Shown piece by piece: positions 39,897 to 49,338 of a stretch of DNA of 64,000 nt. This stretch comes from Terrabacter sp. Ter38 (GTDB taxonomy: Bacteria; Actinomycetota; Actinomycetes; Actinomycetales; Dermatophilaceae): contig NZ_JALJRZ010000002.1 in the NCBI RefSeq assembly GCF_024519435.1, positions 310,001-374,000 on the forward strand, written 5' to 3'. The notes under the pieces were generated by a model, which was not told the origin of the DNA, ran no database searches, and was given only the letters and a program-made list of their open reading frames with translations. The first letter of the stretch is position 1. The number at the start of each line of letters is the position of its first letter. Made by a program: the position numbers and the translations under genes.

Positions 39897-41290
39897 GTCA
39901 GCCTCACCACCTGGGTCACCTCGGCGGGAGCCGGCTCGTCGGCGGCGACACCCACGGGGATCTCGGGCATCGGCCGACGGGCCTGGTCGGAGATGCGCAG
40001 CAGCAGCGCCATGATCACCCAGTTCGCGAGCAGGGACGAGCCACCGAGCGACATGAAGGGCGTCGTGAGGCCGGTCAGCGGGATGACCCGCGTGACGCCG
40101 CCGACGACGATGAAGAGCTGGAAGGCGACGGAGAAGGCCAGGCCGATGGCGAGCAGCTTGCCGAAGCCGTCGCGCACGCCGAGGGCCGTGCGGATGCCGC
40201 GCTCGCAGAAGATGAGGTAGAGCACGATGATCGCGACGGACCCGAAGAGGCCGAGCTCCTCCCCGAGGCTCGGGAAGATGAAGTCGCTCTCGGCGAAGGA
40301 CGTCAGGTAGGGCCGGCCCGCGCCGAGCCCGGTGCCGGTGAGACCGCCCGAGGCCATGCCCCACAGGCCGTTGGCCAGCTGGTTGGACCGCTCGAGGTTG
40401 TCCGGCGAGAACGGGTCGAGCCACAGGTCGACGCGCTTCTGGAAGTGCGTGAAGGCCGACAGGGCGAAGGCGACGGCCGCGGCGAAGAGCATCAGGCCGA
40501 TGGCGATCCACGAGACGCGCTCGGTGGCGACATAGAGCATCGCGACGAAGAGTCCGAAGAAGAGCAGCGCCGAACCGAGGTCCTTCTGGAAGACGAGGAC
40601 GAGCAGCGCGAGCACCCACGCGACGAGGATCGGGCCGAGGTCGCGTCCGCGAGGGAAGGTGAACCCGAGGACCTTCTTCCCGGCCAGGGAGAGCACGTCA
40701 CGGGTCTGCACGAGGTAGCCGGCGAAGAAGATCGCAAGGGCGATCTTGGCGAACTCGCCGGGCTGGAAGTTGAGCGGGCCGACCGAGATCCAGATCTGCG
40801 AGCCGTTGATCGTGCGGCCGATGCCGGGGACGAGCGGCAGCAGGAGCAGCACGAAGCCGACGGCCATCGTCACGTAGGTGTAGCGGCGGAGCAGGCGGTG
40901 ATCGCGCAGCACGAAGAGGACGGCCACGGCGAGAGCCACGGCGAGCGTCGTCCAGATGATCTGGCGGTAGGCGTCGCCGTCCGTCCCGAGCTTGCCGCGG
41001 GCGAGGTCGAGACGGTGGATCATGACGAGCCCGAGCCCGTTGAGGACGGTCGTGATCGGCAGGAGCACGGGGTCGGCGTAGGCCGCCTTCCAGCGCAGCA
41101 CGAGGTGGACCGTGAGCACGAGCGCGGTGAAGCCGCCCGCGATCGGGATGATGTTGGCCGGCACCGTGCCGTTGCGGTTGAGGTCGGTCGTGACCCAGGC
41201 GAGCAGCACGATGCCGATCGCGAGGATGAGGAGCAGCAGCTCGGCGCCGCGACGCGTGCGCGGAGTCAGGGGCTCGACGGTCGTCGTCAT
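39893..41290 (-). CDS. ftsW: SEDS-family FtsW/RodA/SpoVE glycosyltransferase
   Basis: Multi-pass SEDS peptidoglycan polymerase of 465 residues with about ten to twelve membrane helices. Family signatures are WISVGPLNFQPGEFAKIALA, VFQKDLGSALLFFG, FAESDFIFPSLGEELGLFG and GLTTPFMSLGGSSLLANW. The ATG at 41290 overlaps the pstP stop (ATGA). Encoded with pbpA it forms a polymerase/transpeptidase pair; in this operon the gene is variously named rodA or ftsW, and sequence alone does not separate septal from lateral roles. Confidence 0.94.
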   Translation of the reverse strand: MTTTVEPLTPRTRRGAELLLLILAIGIVLLAWVTTDLNRNGTVPANIIPIAGGFTALVLTVHLVLRWKAAYADPVLLPITTVLNGLGLVMIHRLDLARGKLGTDGDAYRQIIWTTLAVALAVAVLFVLRDHRLLRRYTYVTMAVGFVLLLLPLVPGIGRTINGSQIWISVGPLNFQPGEFAKIALAIFFAGYLVQTRDVLSLAGKKVLGFTFPRGRDLGPILVAWVLALLVLVFQKDLGSALLFFGLFVAMLYVATERVSWIAIGLMLFAAAVAFALSAFTHFQKRVDLWLDPFSPDNLERSNQLANGLWGMASGGLTGTGLGAGRPYLTSFAESDFIFPSLGEELGLFGSVAIIVLYLIFCERGIRTALGVRDGFGKLLAIGLAFSVAFQLFIVVGGVTRVIPLTGLTTPFMSLGGSSLLANWVIMALLLRISDQARRPMPEIPVGVAADEPAPAEVTQVVRLT

Positions 41291-42735
41291 GCGCGGCTCC
41301 CCGGGGGTGCCACGAGGCGAACGGCGGACCCGGCCACGGCCGGCGGCGTGGTGATCGACGGGTTGGGGCGCGACGTCGCCGGCCGCGGGGCCGGCAGGCT
41401 CGGGCTCGGGCTCGGGCTCGGGCCCGGTGTCGTCGGGGGCGTCGTGGGCACCGGGGTCGGTGTCGGCGACGTGCCGCACGGCGTGCCGGTCGCGGCGAGG
41501 CGCTGGCAGCGCTCCGCCTCACCGCGCAACGCGGCGACCTTGACGAGCGCGTCGGCGAGGTCGCGGGCGGGGATCGTGTTGCCGACGGAGGCCTGGACGT
41601 CGCTCGGGAGGTCGGAGACGAGCACGTCGGACGGCGACTCGACGTGGGAGAGGCTGATCGGTCCGAGGTCCTGGGAGACGCCGCGGAAGATCGCGACGTG
41701 GGTTCCGTCGGTCGCGACGTAGTACTGCTTCTGCGACCAGGCCCAGGCGGCATACCCGCCGCCGACGAGGATGGCGGCGACGACGATGGCACCGATGGTG
41801 CGCAGCGCGATCGTGGACCGGCGTGAGCGCGGCTGGTCCTCGGCGAGCTCGAGGGAGTCGTCGTCGGGCTCCGCGCGACCCGTGGCCTCGCGCGACAGGG
41901 CGGCCGCCTTCTCGGCCGGGCTCGTCGGGATGGCGCGGGTGCGGCCCCGCATCCGCTTGCCGGCGGCGCCGACGACCTGGGGCACGGTGGTGGGGAGGTC
42001 GTCACCGTCGGCGTCGACGACCTCGGCGACGACGACCGTCACGTTGTCACGGGTGCTGGCCTTGAGCGCGACCTCGATGCACCGGTCGGCCGCCTGGTCG
42101 GGCGTACGCGCCTCGCGGAGGATCTCCTCGATGACGTCGGCGCCGACGAAGTCGGACAGGCCGTCGGAGCAGAGCAGGAAGCGGTCGCCGATCTTGGCCT
42201 CGCGCAGCGAGGTGTCGGGCTCGTCGTCGGGCTGGCCGGTCATGACCCGGGTCACGACCGAGCGCTGCGGGTGGTGGCCGGCGTCCTCCTTGGAGATGCG
42301 GCCCTCGTCGATGAGCTGCTGGACGAAGGAGTGGTCCTTCGTGATCTGCGAGAACGTGTCGCCGCGGAGCATGAACGCCCGCGAGTCGCCGCTGTGCGCC
42401 ATGGCGAGCTTGTTGCCGGTGCGCAGCATGACGATGGTCGTGCTGCCCATGCCGGACAGGTCGGCGTTCTCCCGCATCGCCTTGGTGAGTTTGGCGTTCG
42501 CGGCGTGGAGCGCCTCCTCGAGGAGCGGGATCGCCTGGTCGGCGGTGACGTCCTCCTCGTCGAGCGGGGCGAGCTCGCCGACGATCATCGAGCTGGCGAC
42601 GTCGCCCGCGGCGTGGCCGCCCATGCCGTCGGCGAGCACGAGCAGGTTGGGCCCGGCATACCCCGAGTCCTCGTTGCGGGACTTGGGTCCCAGGCCGAGG
42701 TCGGAGCGCGCGGCATAGCGCAAGGCGATGGCCAT
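41287..42735 (-). CDS. pstP: PP2C-family Ser/Thr phosphatase PstP
   Basis: Membrane phosphatase of 482 residues that reverses PknA/PknB phosphorylation. The PP2C domain occupies about 1-240 with metal-site motifs RNEDSGY, LADGMGGHAAGD, AHSGDSRAF and CSDGLSDFV. A linker and one membrane helix (RTIGAIVVAAILVGGGYAAW) lead to an exported domain, and a Pro/Ser/Thr-rich tail ends the protein. It starts four bases after the fhaB stop, so the two are co-translated. Confidence 0.95.
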   Translation of the reverse strand: MAIALRYAARSDLGLGPKSRNEDSGYAGPNLLVLADGMGGHAAGDVASSMIVGELAPLDEEDVTADQAIPLLEEALHAANAKLTKAMRENADLSGMGSTTIVMLRTGNKLAMAHSGDSRAFMLRGDTFSQITKDHSFVQQLIDEGRISKEDAGHHPQRSVVTRVMTGQPDDEPDTSLREAKIGDRFLLCSDGLSDFVGADVIEEILREARTPDQAADRCIEVALKASTRDNVTVVVAEVVDADGDDLPTTVPQVVGAAGKRMRGRTRAIPTSPAEKAAALSREATGRAEPDDDSLELAEDQPRSRRSTIALRTIGAIVVAAILVGGGYAAWAWSQKQYYVATDGTHVAIFRGVSQDLGPISLSHVESPSDVLVSDLPSDVQASVGNTIPARDLADALVKVAALRGEAERCQRLAATGTPCGTSPTPTPVPTTPPTTPGPSPSPSPSLPAPRPATSRPNPSITTPPAVAGSAVRLVAPPGSRA

Positions 42736-42739
42736 CCGG

Positions 42740-43312
42740 TCAGCCTCGCAGTTCGAGGACGGTCTTGCCGATCCGCAGGGTGGTGCCGATCTCGACCGGT
42801 CGCGCCCCGGTCAGCCGGTCGCGTCCGATGAAGGTGCCGTTGGTCGAGCCGAGGTCCTCGACGACCCAGCCGTCGCGACCCGACGGGTCGGGATGGATGC
42901 GGCAGTGCCGGCCGGAGGCGTAGTCGTCGTCGAGGACGAGGGCGCACTCGGGGTTGCGCCCGATGAGGATGCCTCCGCTGCGCAGCGGGAGTGACGTGCC
43001 GGTCAGGGGGCCCTCGGTGACGACGAGGGTCGTCGGGCTGCCCTTGCCGCGGCGACCCTTGCGGGCGGGCGCTTCGGGGGTGACGGCGGCGGCACCCGCC
43101 GCGCCGGCGCCGACGGCAGCCGGGGAAGGCGTACGCCTCGGGGCGGCCTTGCTGTCCTGCTTCGCCGCCTGTTTGAGCGCCTTGCGCTGCCCGCGCCGGC
43201 TCACCGCCGTGCCGTAGATGTCGGTGCGCAGCACGCCGACGACGCTGAAGATGAAGAGCCACAGCAGCGCGAGCAGACCCAGCCGCAGCAGGGTCAGGGT
43301 GAGTTCACTCAT
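42740..43312 (-). CDS. fhaB: FHA-domain membrane protein FhaB/FipA
   Basis: A 190-residue protein. An N-terminal membrane helix (LLRLGLLALLWLFIFSVVGV) is followed by a basic Ala/Lys linker and a C-terminal FHA domain at about 95-190 (LIGRNPECALVLDDDYASGRH, DLGSTNGTFIG) that reads phosphothreonine. It lies between fhaA and pstP and is a likely phospho-dependent adaptor for PknA/PknB and the SEDS/PBP pair. Confidence 0.94.
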   Translation of the reverse strand: MSELTLTLLRLGLLALLWLFIFSVVGVLRTDIYGTAVSRRGQRKALKQAAKQDSKAAPRRTPSPAAVGAGAAGAAAVTPEAPARKGRRGKGSPTTLVVTEGPLTGTSLPLRSGGILIGRNPECALVLDDDYASGRHCRIHPDPSGRDGWVVEDLGSTNGTFIGRDRLTGARPVEIGTTLRIGKTVLELRG

Positions 43313-43361
43313 GCGTCACCAGATGTCATCGCCGGAGGGCCGTCCAAGGGGGTCATCGCGC

Positions 43362-44147
43362 TCACCGGCGCCCAGCACGGAAGGTCGCGGACGTCCGGCC
43401 GATCGTCAGACGGTCGCCGTCCTGGAGCCGCTGGCTCGAGACGCGCTCGCCGTTGACGAAGGTGCCGTTGGTGGAGTTGAGGTCGCGGATCGAGGTCACG
43501 AGGTGCGGACCGTCGGTCGTCACGCGGATCTCGCTGTGGCGGCGCGACACCCCGGGGTCGTCGATGACGATGTCGGTGGTCTCGTCGCGGCCGAGCGTCG
43601 TGAGGCTGCCGAGGAGGGGGTAGCGGTCTCCTCCGATGTCGAGCCACGGACGGGCGGACGGGTTGCTTCGGGGTGCCGGACGGTGCGCCGGGGCCTCGTC
43701 GATGGCCGTGCCGTTCGTGGTCTGCGGCCGCGGTGCCACGGGTGCCGGTTCGCGGGCGGCGGACTCGCGCCCGGCCTGCTTGGCGGTGGCGGGGCGCACG
43801 CGGAAGACGCCGGTCTCGAGCCCCTCGCCCTCGACGAGCGCGACCTCGAGCGGGCCGCCGGGCTGGTAGCCCTGCGAGTCGGCGTGCTCCTGCGCCGCGG
43901 CGACGAGGTCGTCGGACAGGTCGTCCTCGTAGTCGCCGAGCCGCTCGTAGTCGGTCTGGCTGAGCTCGATCGTGTAGAGGTTGGGCACCATGGCCCGGCC
44001 GTGGCCGAGCAGCGCCGCCCGGTCGTCCATGGCGCGGCGGATGGCCGAGGCGATCTCGACGGGCTGCACCTCGGACTTGAACGCCTTGGCGAAGGCACCG
44101 TGGACAGCCTTGGCGAGACCGTGCTCGACACGGTTGATGATTCCCAC
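43362..44147 (-). CDS. fhaA: FHA-domain protein FhaA with DUF3662 N-terminus
   Basis: A 261-residue soluble adaptor. Residues 1-125 form the DUF3662 domain (VQPVEIASAIRRAMDDR ... VPNLYTIELSQTDYERL). A Pro-rich linker and a C-terminal FHA domain (LGRDETTDIVIDDPGVSRRH, DLNSTNGTFVNGE) follow. The GTG at 44147 has AGGAGGAGG upstream. It is the first gene of the leftward kinase/cell-wall operon and is divergent from the MinD-like gene. FhaA relatives bind phosphorylated wall-synthesis factors such as the MviN pseudokinase. Confidence 0.94.
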   Translation of the reverse strand: MGIINRVEHGLAKAVHGAFAKAFKSEVQPVEIASAIRRAMDDRAALLGHGRAMVPNLYTIELSQTDYERLGDYEDDLSDDLVAAAQEHADSQGYQPGGPLEVALVEGEGLETGVFRVRPATAKQAGRESAAREPAPVAPRPQTTNGTAIDEAPAHRPAPRSNPSARPWLDIGGDRYPLLGSLTTLGRDETTDIVIDDPGVSRRHSEIRVTTDGPHLVTSIRDLNSTNGTFVNGERVSSQRLQDGDRLTIGRTSATFRAGRR

Positions 44148-44369
44148 GCCGTCTCCTCCTCCTTGGTGAGCGCTCCAGTCGGGCGCTTCATCGTAACCGC
44201 GTCAGCACCCCGAGCCCCCAACCGACAGTCGGCACGGGGCGGCGTGAAACGTCCGTTTCGGCCCGCCGGGCCCCCGTCGGCGGGTTTGATGTGCGACGGA
44301 AGCATGGGACGATCACACGGGGTCCCGCGGCGGGATCCCGCACGTGGTGAGGCCAGCAAGGAGCGCTCG

Positions 44370-45965
44370 ATGAGCAAGGACGACACCGGAAACACCGAGA
44401 GCCAGGGCATCCCCGGCTTCTCGGCGAACAGCTCCATCCCGGGTGGTTTCGCCCTTCCCATCCCGACGGCGACCACCGGCGCGGCCCAGCCCGACCAGGC
44501 GCCGGCCGACCCGTGGAGCTCGACGTGGGAGGACACCTCCTGGCAGTCCGGCGACACCGGTGCCATCCCGACCGTCGCCGCCGGCGACGCAGGCTCGGCG
44601 TCCGACGACTGGAGCGCTTCCCATGAGTACGGCGGTGCGAGCGCCACCGGCGGCACCCCCGAGCTCAACGGCCACGCCCAGAACGGCTCGGCCCAGGGCG
44701 ACGCAGCCTCGTCCGGCTCCTCCGGGGCGACGAACTCGTGGACCGACTGGCAGCCCTCCGATCGCGGCACCGCCGAGTGGCCGGCTGCGAGCAGCGACGA
44801 GCCCGAGGCCACCTACACCGGGTGGACCCCCGCCGGAGCGAGCCTCGCGGACTACGCGGCAGGCACCGTGCCCGGTCCCTCGGCTGCGGCGTCGACCGAC
44901 CCCACGGCGGCGCAGCAGGCGTATGCCGCCCAGCCCGCCGTCGACCCCGACGTGGCCGCCGCGGCCGCCGAGCTCGGCCCCGACGTCGAGACCCCCGCGG
45001 GACCGTCCTACGACCTGACCCCCGCGCCGCGCACCGGCAACTCCGACCGCCCCAGCGCCGAGGACCTCATCACGGCCCGGTCGAAGGGCGAGCGCCAGAA
45101 GGTCAAGGCCAACTCCGGACTGCGCAAGGCGTTCGGCCTCGGCCCGAGCGTCAAGGAGATGCTCGAGCGCGACCGCATCGACCGCATCGCCCGCCCGCTC
45201 AACGGCCGCAAGACGATCATGGTCATCAACACCAAGGGTGGCGGCGGCAAGACCCTCGTCACGCTGATGCTCGCGAGCTACCTCGGCCGCTACCGCTCGG
45301 GCTCGGTGCTCGCGTGGGACAACAACGAGACCGAGGGCACCCTCGGCATGCGTGCGCCGTCGCAGAGCCACCACCGCACGGTCGTCGACCTGCTCGGTGC
45401 CCTGCCGACGATCGCCAACGACCCCAACGCCGGCACGTCGGAGCTCGAGCACTGGGTCCGCGAGCAGCGGGGCCTGTCGTTCGACGTGCTCGCATCGGCC
45501 GACGACGACGAGGCGATGCGGATCATCGGGGAGCAGGAGTTCGAGGACCTCCACACCCAGCTCTCGCGCTTCTACCGGATGATCGTCGTCGACACCGGCA
45601 ACAACCGACTGTCGCCGAACTGGCTGGCCGCCGCCGCACGCGCGGACATGCTCGTCTTCGCCACCTCGCTCAAGGACGACACGTCGGTCGTCGCGGCCAA
45701 GAACCTCGACGCGCTCGTCGCGATGGGCCGGGGGGACCTCGTGCGCAACGCCGTCTGCGTCATCTCGCACACGTCGGCCAAGGGCAACGACGTCGGCGCC
45801 GGGGTCCACACCCGCGAGCACTTCGAGCAGTGGGTGCGCGCGGTCGTCGACATCCCCTACGACCCGATGCTCGCTCCGGGTCTGCACCTCGACCCGCTGA
45901 AGATCAGCCCCAAGACGCACCAGTCGTGCATGGAGATGGCTGCCGTCGTCGTCGACGGCCTCTGA
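44370..45965 (+). CDS. MinD/ParA-like ATPase with long disordered N-terminus
   Basis: A 531-residue protein. The first ~230 residues are low-complexity Ser/Ala/Thr/Asp/Trp-rich sequence. The C-terminal 260 form a SIMIBI-class ATPase with the deviant Walker A KGGGGKT at 289-295 (signature lysine present), the switch-like WDNNETEGTLGM and VVDTGNNRLSP. The ATG at 44370 has AAGGAG upstream. It is divergent from fhaA. Similar proteins occur beside type VII secretion or wall operons in Actinobacteria, but no secretion gene is seen here; the partner is unknown. Confidence 0.87.
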   Translation: MSKDDTGNTESQGIPGFSANSSIPGGFALPIPTATTGAAQPDQAPADPWSSTWEDTSWQSGDTGAIPTVAAGDAGSASDDWSASHEYGGASATGGTPELNGHAQNGSAQGDAASSGSSGATNSWTDWQPSDRGTAEWPAASSDEPEATYTGWTPAGASLADYAAGTVPGPSAAASTDPTAAQQAYAAQPAVDPDVAAAAAELGPDVETPAGPSYDLTPAPRTGNSDRPSAEDLITARSKGERQKVKANSGLRKAFGLGPSVKEMLERDRIDRIARPLNGRKTIMVINTKGGGGKTLVTLMLASYLGRYRSGSVLAWDNNETEGTLGMRAPSQSHHRTVVDLLGALPTIANDPNAGTSELEHWVREQRGLSFDVLASADDDEAMRIIGEQEFEDLHTQLSRFYRMIVVDTGNNRLSPNWLAAAARADMLVFATSLKDDTSVVAAKNLDALVAMGRGDLVRNAVCVISHTSAKGNDVGAGVHTREHFEQWVRAVVDIPYDPMLAPGLHLDPLKISPKTHQSCMEMAAVVVDGL

Positions 45966-45996
45966 CGCTTGCGTCCCGGTCGGGGAGACTGCTGAC

Positions 45997-46821
45997 GTGG
46001 CTCTCATCGCGCTGACCGGAGCCGCCGGGCGCATCGCGACGGCGCTGCGCCCACGGCTGCGCGCCGCCGGACACCGGCTCGTCCTCTGCGACGGCCTCGG
46101 GGTCGCCGTCTGCGACGTCGACGCCGCGGCGGAGCGGGCCGTGGAGTGCGACCTGCGCGACGTCGACGGCCAGGCGGCGGCGTTCGCCGGCGCCGACCTC
46201 GTCGTGCACCTCGGCGCGTACTCCGACGAGCGGTCCTGGGCCGACATCCTCGCCGTCAACATCGACGGCACGCACGCCGTGTGTGAGGCGGCGCAGCGCG
46301 CGGGGGTGACGAGGCTGCTCCTCGCGAGCTCGGTGCATGCGGCCGGCTACGTCCCGGTGGACTCGCCGGTTGCCGCCGAGGGGATGCCGCTGCCGGCGCC
46401 CGACACGTACTACGGCGTCAGCAAGGCGGCGCTCGAGGCCCTCGGTGGGTTGTATGCCGGCCGGTTCGCGATGACGGTCGTCAGCGCCCGGATCATGACC
46501 TTCGACGACGAGCCGGGTGGGCCGCGCTCGCTCCAGTCGTGGCTCTCCCCCGACGACATGGCGCGGCTGGTGCTCGCGACGCTGACGACGGCGGCCGGAG
46601 GCCACCACGTCGTGTGGGGCGTCTCGCGCAACACGCGGCGCCGGATCGACCTGGCGCCCGGTCTCGCGATCGGCTTCGACCCCCAGGACGACGCGGAGGC
46701 GTATGCCGCGGGCGTCGAGCAGCGCGACCCGAGCCGTCCGCCCGGGGTGCTCGGCGGCGGGTTCGCCGACGCGGCATACCTCCTCGGGGTGCCGCACGGG
46801 GGCGCACGCGATCGGTCGTGA
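45997..46821 (+). CDS. NAD(P)-dependent short-chain dehydrogenase, uronate-dehydrogenase-like
   Basis: Extended SDR of 274 residues. The Rossmann start ALTGAAGRIATALRPRL, the segment VNIDGTHAVCEAAQRAGV, the catalytic Ser region LLASSVHAAGY and the Tyr-Lys pair in DTYYGVSKAALE are all present, closest in pattern to uronate dehydrogenases that oxidise hexuronic acids. The GTG at 45997 has GGGGAG upstream. Substrate specificity is inferred from a few motifs and is uncertain. Confidence 0.82.
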   Translation: MALIALTGAAGRIATALRPRLRAAGHRLVLCDGLGVAVCDVDAAAERAVECDLRDVDGQAAAFAGADLVVHLGAYSDERSWADILAVNIDGTHAVCEAAQRAGVTRLLLASSVHAAGYVPVDSPVAAEGMPLPAPDTYYGVSKAALEALGGLYAGRFAMTVVSARIMTFDDEPGGPRSLQSWLSPDDMARLVLATLTTAAGGHHVVWGVSRNTRRRIDLAPGLAIGFDPQDDAEAYAAGVEQRDPSRPPGVLGGGFADAAYLLGVPHGGARDRS

Positions 46822-46925
46822 TCGTCCGCACCGGACCGTGGAGCTGACCTGCCCGATGAGACGGCGTCCGGTGGCCTGATCACCCCACCTTTTGCAGCAC
46901 CATCAGGCGGTCCGTCAGGCGTTCC

Positions 46926-47525
46926 TCAGCCGTCGTCGGTCGCGAACCGGTGGTAGGCCTCCGTCGCGGCCTGCAGGTAGCGGTGGATGGCGTCTCGCTC
47001 TGCGGGCGTGAACTCGGCGGTCAGCGCGTCGAGCCCGTCGAGAAGGGTGCGAAGCTGACCTCGGACCTCGGTGGCGGCGGAGTCGGTGGGCACGAGGCGC
47101 ACCCGCCTGCGGTCCGCGGTGTCGCGCTCGCGCAGCAGGTGGCCGGCGGCCTCGAGCCGGTCGACGACGTCGGTCATGGCGGCGGGTGTGATGCCGAGCC
47201 GGGAGCTCAGCTCCCGTGGACCGAGCCTTCCGTCCGAGGCGGCGACGTGGCTCATCGCCGACAGGTCGGTGGGGTGCATCTTCATCCGCCGGGCCAGGGC
47301 GCCGCTGGCCTCCGCCGCGGCGGCCCCGAGGGCGCGCAGCGCCCAGGTCTCGGGCTCGTGGGCTCGTCGTCCAGGGCTCTCCAGGCTCTCGGTGCTCTCG
47401 GTGCTCTCGGTGCTCTCGGTGCTCTCGGTGCTCTCGGTGCTCTCAGTGCTCTCAGTGCTCTCAGTGCTCTCAGTGCTCTGAGTGCGCTCGGTGCGGTCGG
47501 TGCGCTCCGGAGGTGGGATTGCCAT
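46926..47525 (-). CDS. MarR-family regulator with Thr-Glu-Ser repeat N-terminus
   Basis: A 199-residue protein. Residues ~60-195 form a MarR winged helix (LSAMSHVAASDGRLGPREL, LGITPAAMTDVVDRLEAAGH, RRVRLVPTD). Residues ~15-52 are a run of Thr-Glu-Ser triplets encoded by a 9-bp tandem repeat. It is divergent from an MFS exporter with a 56-bp gap, so it probably represses that gene and itself. The in-frame repeat means copy number could vary without breaking the regulator. Confidence 0.9.
   Translation of the reverse strand: MAIPPPERTDRTERTQSTESTESTESTESTESTESTESTESTESTESLESPGRRAHEPETWALRALGAAAAEASGALARRMKMHPTDLSAMSHVAASDGRLGPRELSSRLGITPAAMTDVVDRLEAAGHLLRERDTADRRRVRLVPTDSAATEVRGQLRTLLDGLDALTAEFTPAERDAIHRYLQAATEAYHRFATDDG
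47391..47507. repeat. 9-bp tandem repeat encoding Thr-Glu-Ser units
   Basis: Ten near-identical 9-bp units run from 47391 to 47480: six GGTGCTCTC, three AGTGCTCTC and one AGTGCTCTG on the plus strand. Three degenerate units follow to 47507. On the coding (minus) strand each unit reads as three codons. The periodicity keeps the MarR frame open at any copy number. Confidence 0.95.
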
Positions 47526-47581
47526 GGCTCAATCCTACTGCTTTCATATGTTCAGGTGATCTAAAGACTTTGGAGGCGGAC

Positions 47582-49276
47582 ATGACGACGGATGGGTCGA
47601 GCACAGCACGAGGTGGGGAACGGCGCCGATGGTTCGGCCTCGTCGCGATCAGCCTCGCGGTCGCGCTCATCATCGTCGACTCCACCATCGTCAACGTCGC
47701 CGTGCCCCACATCGTCGACGACCTGGGACTCACGTCGTCGCAGGTCCAGTGGGTCCAGGAGTCCTACACCCTCGTCTTCGCGGCCACCCTGCTCATCTGG
47801 GGCGCCGTGGCCGACCGTATCGGACGACGCCGGATGCTCCTCATCGGTGTCGTCGTCTTCGTCGCGGCCTCGGTCCTGGCGGCCGTCGTCGACTCGGGTG
47901 GGGCGCTCATCGGCGCCCGGATCCTCCAGGGCTTCGGCGGCGCCATGATCCTGCCGACGACCCTCTCGCTCATCAACGCCGGCTTCACCGGCCGCGAGCG
48001 AGGCATCGCCTTCGCGGTGTGGGGCTCGACCATCGGCGGCATGGTGGCGGTCGGGCCGCTGCTCGGCGGATGGCTCACGACGTCGTTCTCGTGGCGCTGG
48101 GCGTTCGGGATCAACCTGCCCATCGGCCTGCTCATCGTCGCGGGGGTGCTGCTCTTCGTCGACGAGTCGAGGTCCGGCCGACGTGAGGCGATCGACGTCG
48201 TGGGAGCGCTGCTGTCGGCGGTCACCTTCGCGACGCTGGCCTTCGGGCTCATCGAGGGACGGACCTACGGCTGGTGGAGCCTGACGAAGCCCTTCGAGGT
48301 CGGTCCCTGGACGTGGACCAGGGGGCTGTCTCCCGTGGCCGTCGCCTTCGCGGTGACGCTCGTCGCGGGGACGGTCTTCGTCGTGCGCACCCTGCGCCGC
48401 ACGGCGGCCGGACGCCCGACCCTCTTCCGTTTCGACCTCTTCGGCATCCGTTCCTTCCGCAACGGCAACATCGCCGCGATGATCGTCAGCCTCGGCGAGT
48501 TCGGCATCGTGCTGTCCCTGCCGCTCTGGCTCCAGAACGTGCTCGGCTACACCGCCTTCCAGACCGGGCTCGTCCTGCTCGCGCTCGCCATCGGGTCCTT
48601 CACGGCCAGTGGTCTCGTCACCGTGCTCAGCTCCCGGCTCACGGCTGCGGCGATCGTGCGGATCGGCATCGTCGCCGAGATCGCCGGCATCGCCGGGCTC
48701 GGCCTCGTCATCGGACCCACGACCTCGTGGGTGGCCGTGGCGCCTTGCCTCTTCGTCTACGGGTTCGGCGTCGGCCTCGCGACGGCTCAGCTGACCGGCG
48801 TCGTCCTCGTCGACGTGCCGGTCGAGCGCAGCGGCGAGGGCTCGGGGTTGCAGTCGACGGCGCGCCAGGTCGGCTCGGCACTGGGCATCGCCATCCTCGG
48901 CACGGTGCTCTTCACGACCGCCGGGGCGCGTCTCGACTCGGGCCTCGCCGACCTGGGGGTGCCCGAGGCGAGCCGGACGGTCGTCGTCGACGCGGTCGTC
49001 GAGAGTGCGGGCGGCGCGATCCCTGCCCTGGCCGCCGACCCCCGCACGGCCGCGGCCGCCCCGGTCGCGGAGCAGGCCTTCTCCGACGCGACGAGGTATG
49101 CCGCGTTCACCGCTGCAGGCTTCCTCGTGCTCGGTCTTCTCGCGACCCTGTCGCTCGGTGACCCCGGCGGCGGCCGTCACCGGCAGGGGTATGCCGAAGC
49201 GCGCGGTCCGGCGGACCGGCGACGCTCGTCGGAGGACGTGAACGTCCCCGACGCGGACGCCCCGGCCCTCCCGTAG
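47582..49276 (+). CDS. MFS transporter, DHA2 (14-helix) drug-exporter type
   Basis: Proton-driven efflux protein of 564 residues with about 14 membrane helices. The DHA2 motifs VDSTIVNVAVPHIVDDL and WVQESYTLVFAATLLIWGAV, the loop motif GAVADRIGRRR and motif C (GSTIGGMVAVGPLLGGWL) are present. The start at the ATG at 47582 has GGAGG. Divergent from the MarR gene, it is probably induced by a compound that releases that repressor. The substrate is unknown. The C-terminal ~35 residues form a charged cytoplasmic tail. Confidence 0.92.
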   Translation: MTTDGSSTARGGERRRWFGLVAISLAVALIIVDSTIVNVAVPHIVDDLGLTSSQVQWVQESYTLVFAATLLIWGAVADRIGRRRMLLIGVVVFVAASVLAAVVDSGGALIGARILQGFGGAMILPTTLSLINAGFTGRERGIAFAVWGSTIGGMVAVGPLLGGWLTTSFSWRWAFGINLPIGLLIVAGVLLFVDESRSGRREAIDVVGALLSAVTFATLAFGLIEGRTYGWWSLTKPFEVGPWTWTRGLSPVAVAFAVTLVAGTVFVVRTLRRTAAGRPTLFRFDLFGIRSFRNGNIAAMIVSLGEFGIVLSLPLWLQNVLGYTAFQTGLVLLALAIGSFTASGLVTVLSSRLTAAAIVRIGIVAEIAGIAGLGLVIGPTTSWVAVAPCLFVYGFGVGLATAQLTGVVLVDVPVERSGEGSGLQSTARQVGSALGIAILGTVLFTTAGARLDSGLADLGVPEASRTVVVDAVVESAGGAIPALAADPRTAAAAPVAEQAFSDATRYAAFTAAGFLVLGLLATLSLGDPGGGRHRQGYAEARGPADRRRSSEDVNVPDADAPALP

Positions 49277-49338
49277 AACCGCTACCCGCCCCGGTTTGGC
49301 GATAGCGGGCCTCATACAGCACACTGTCTGCTTGTCAC

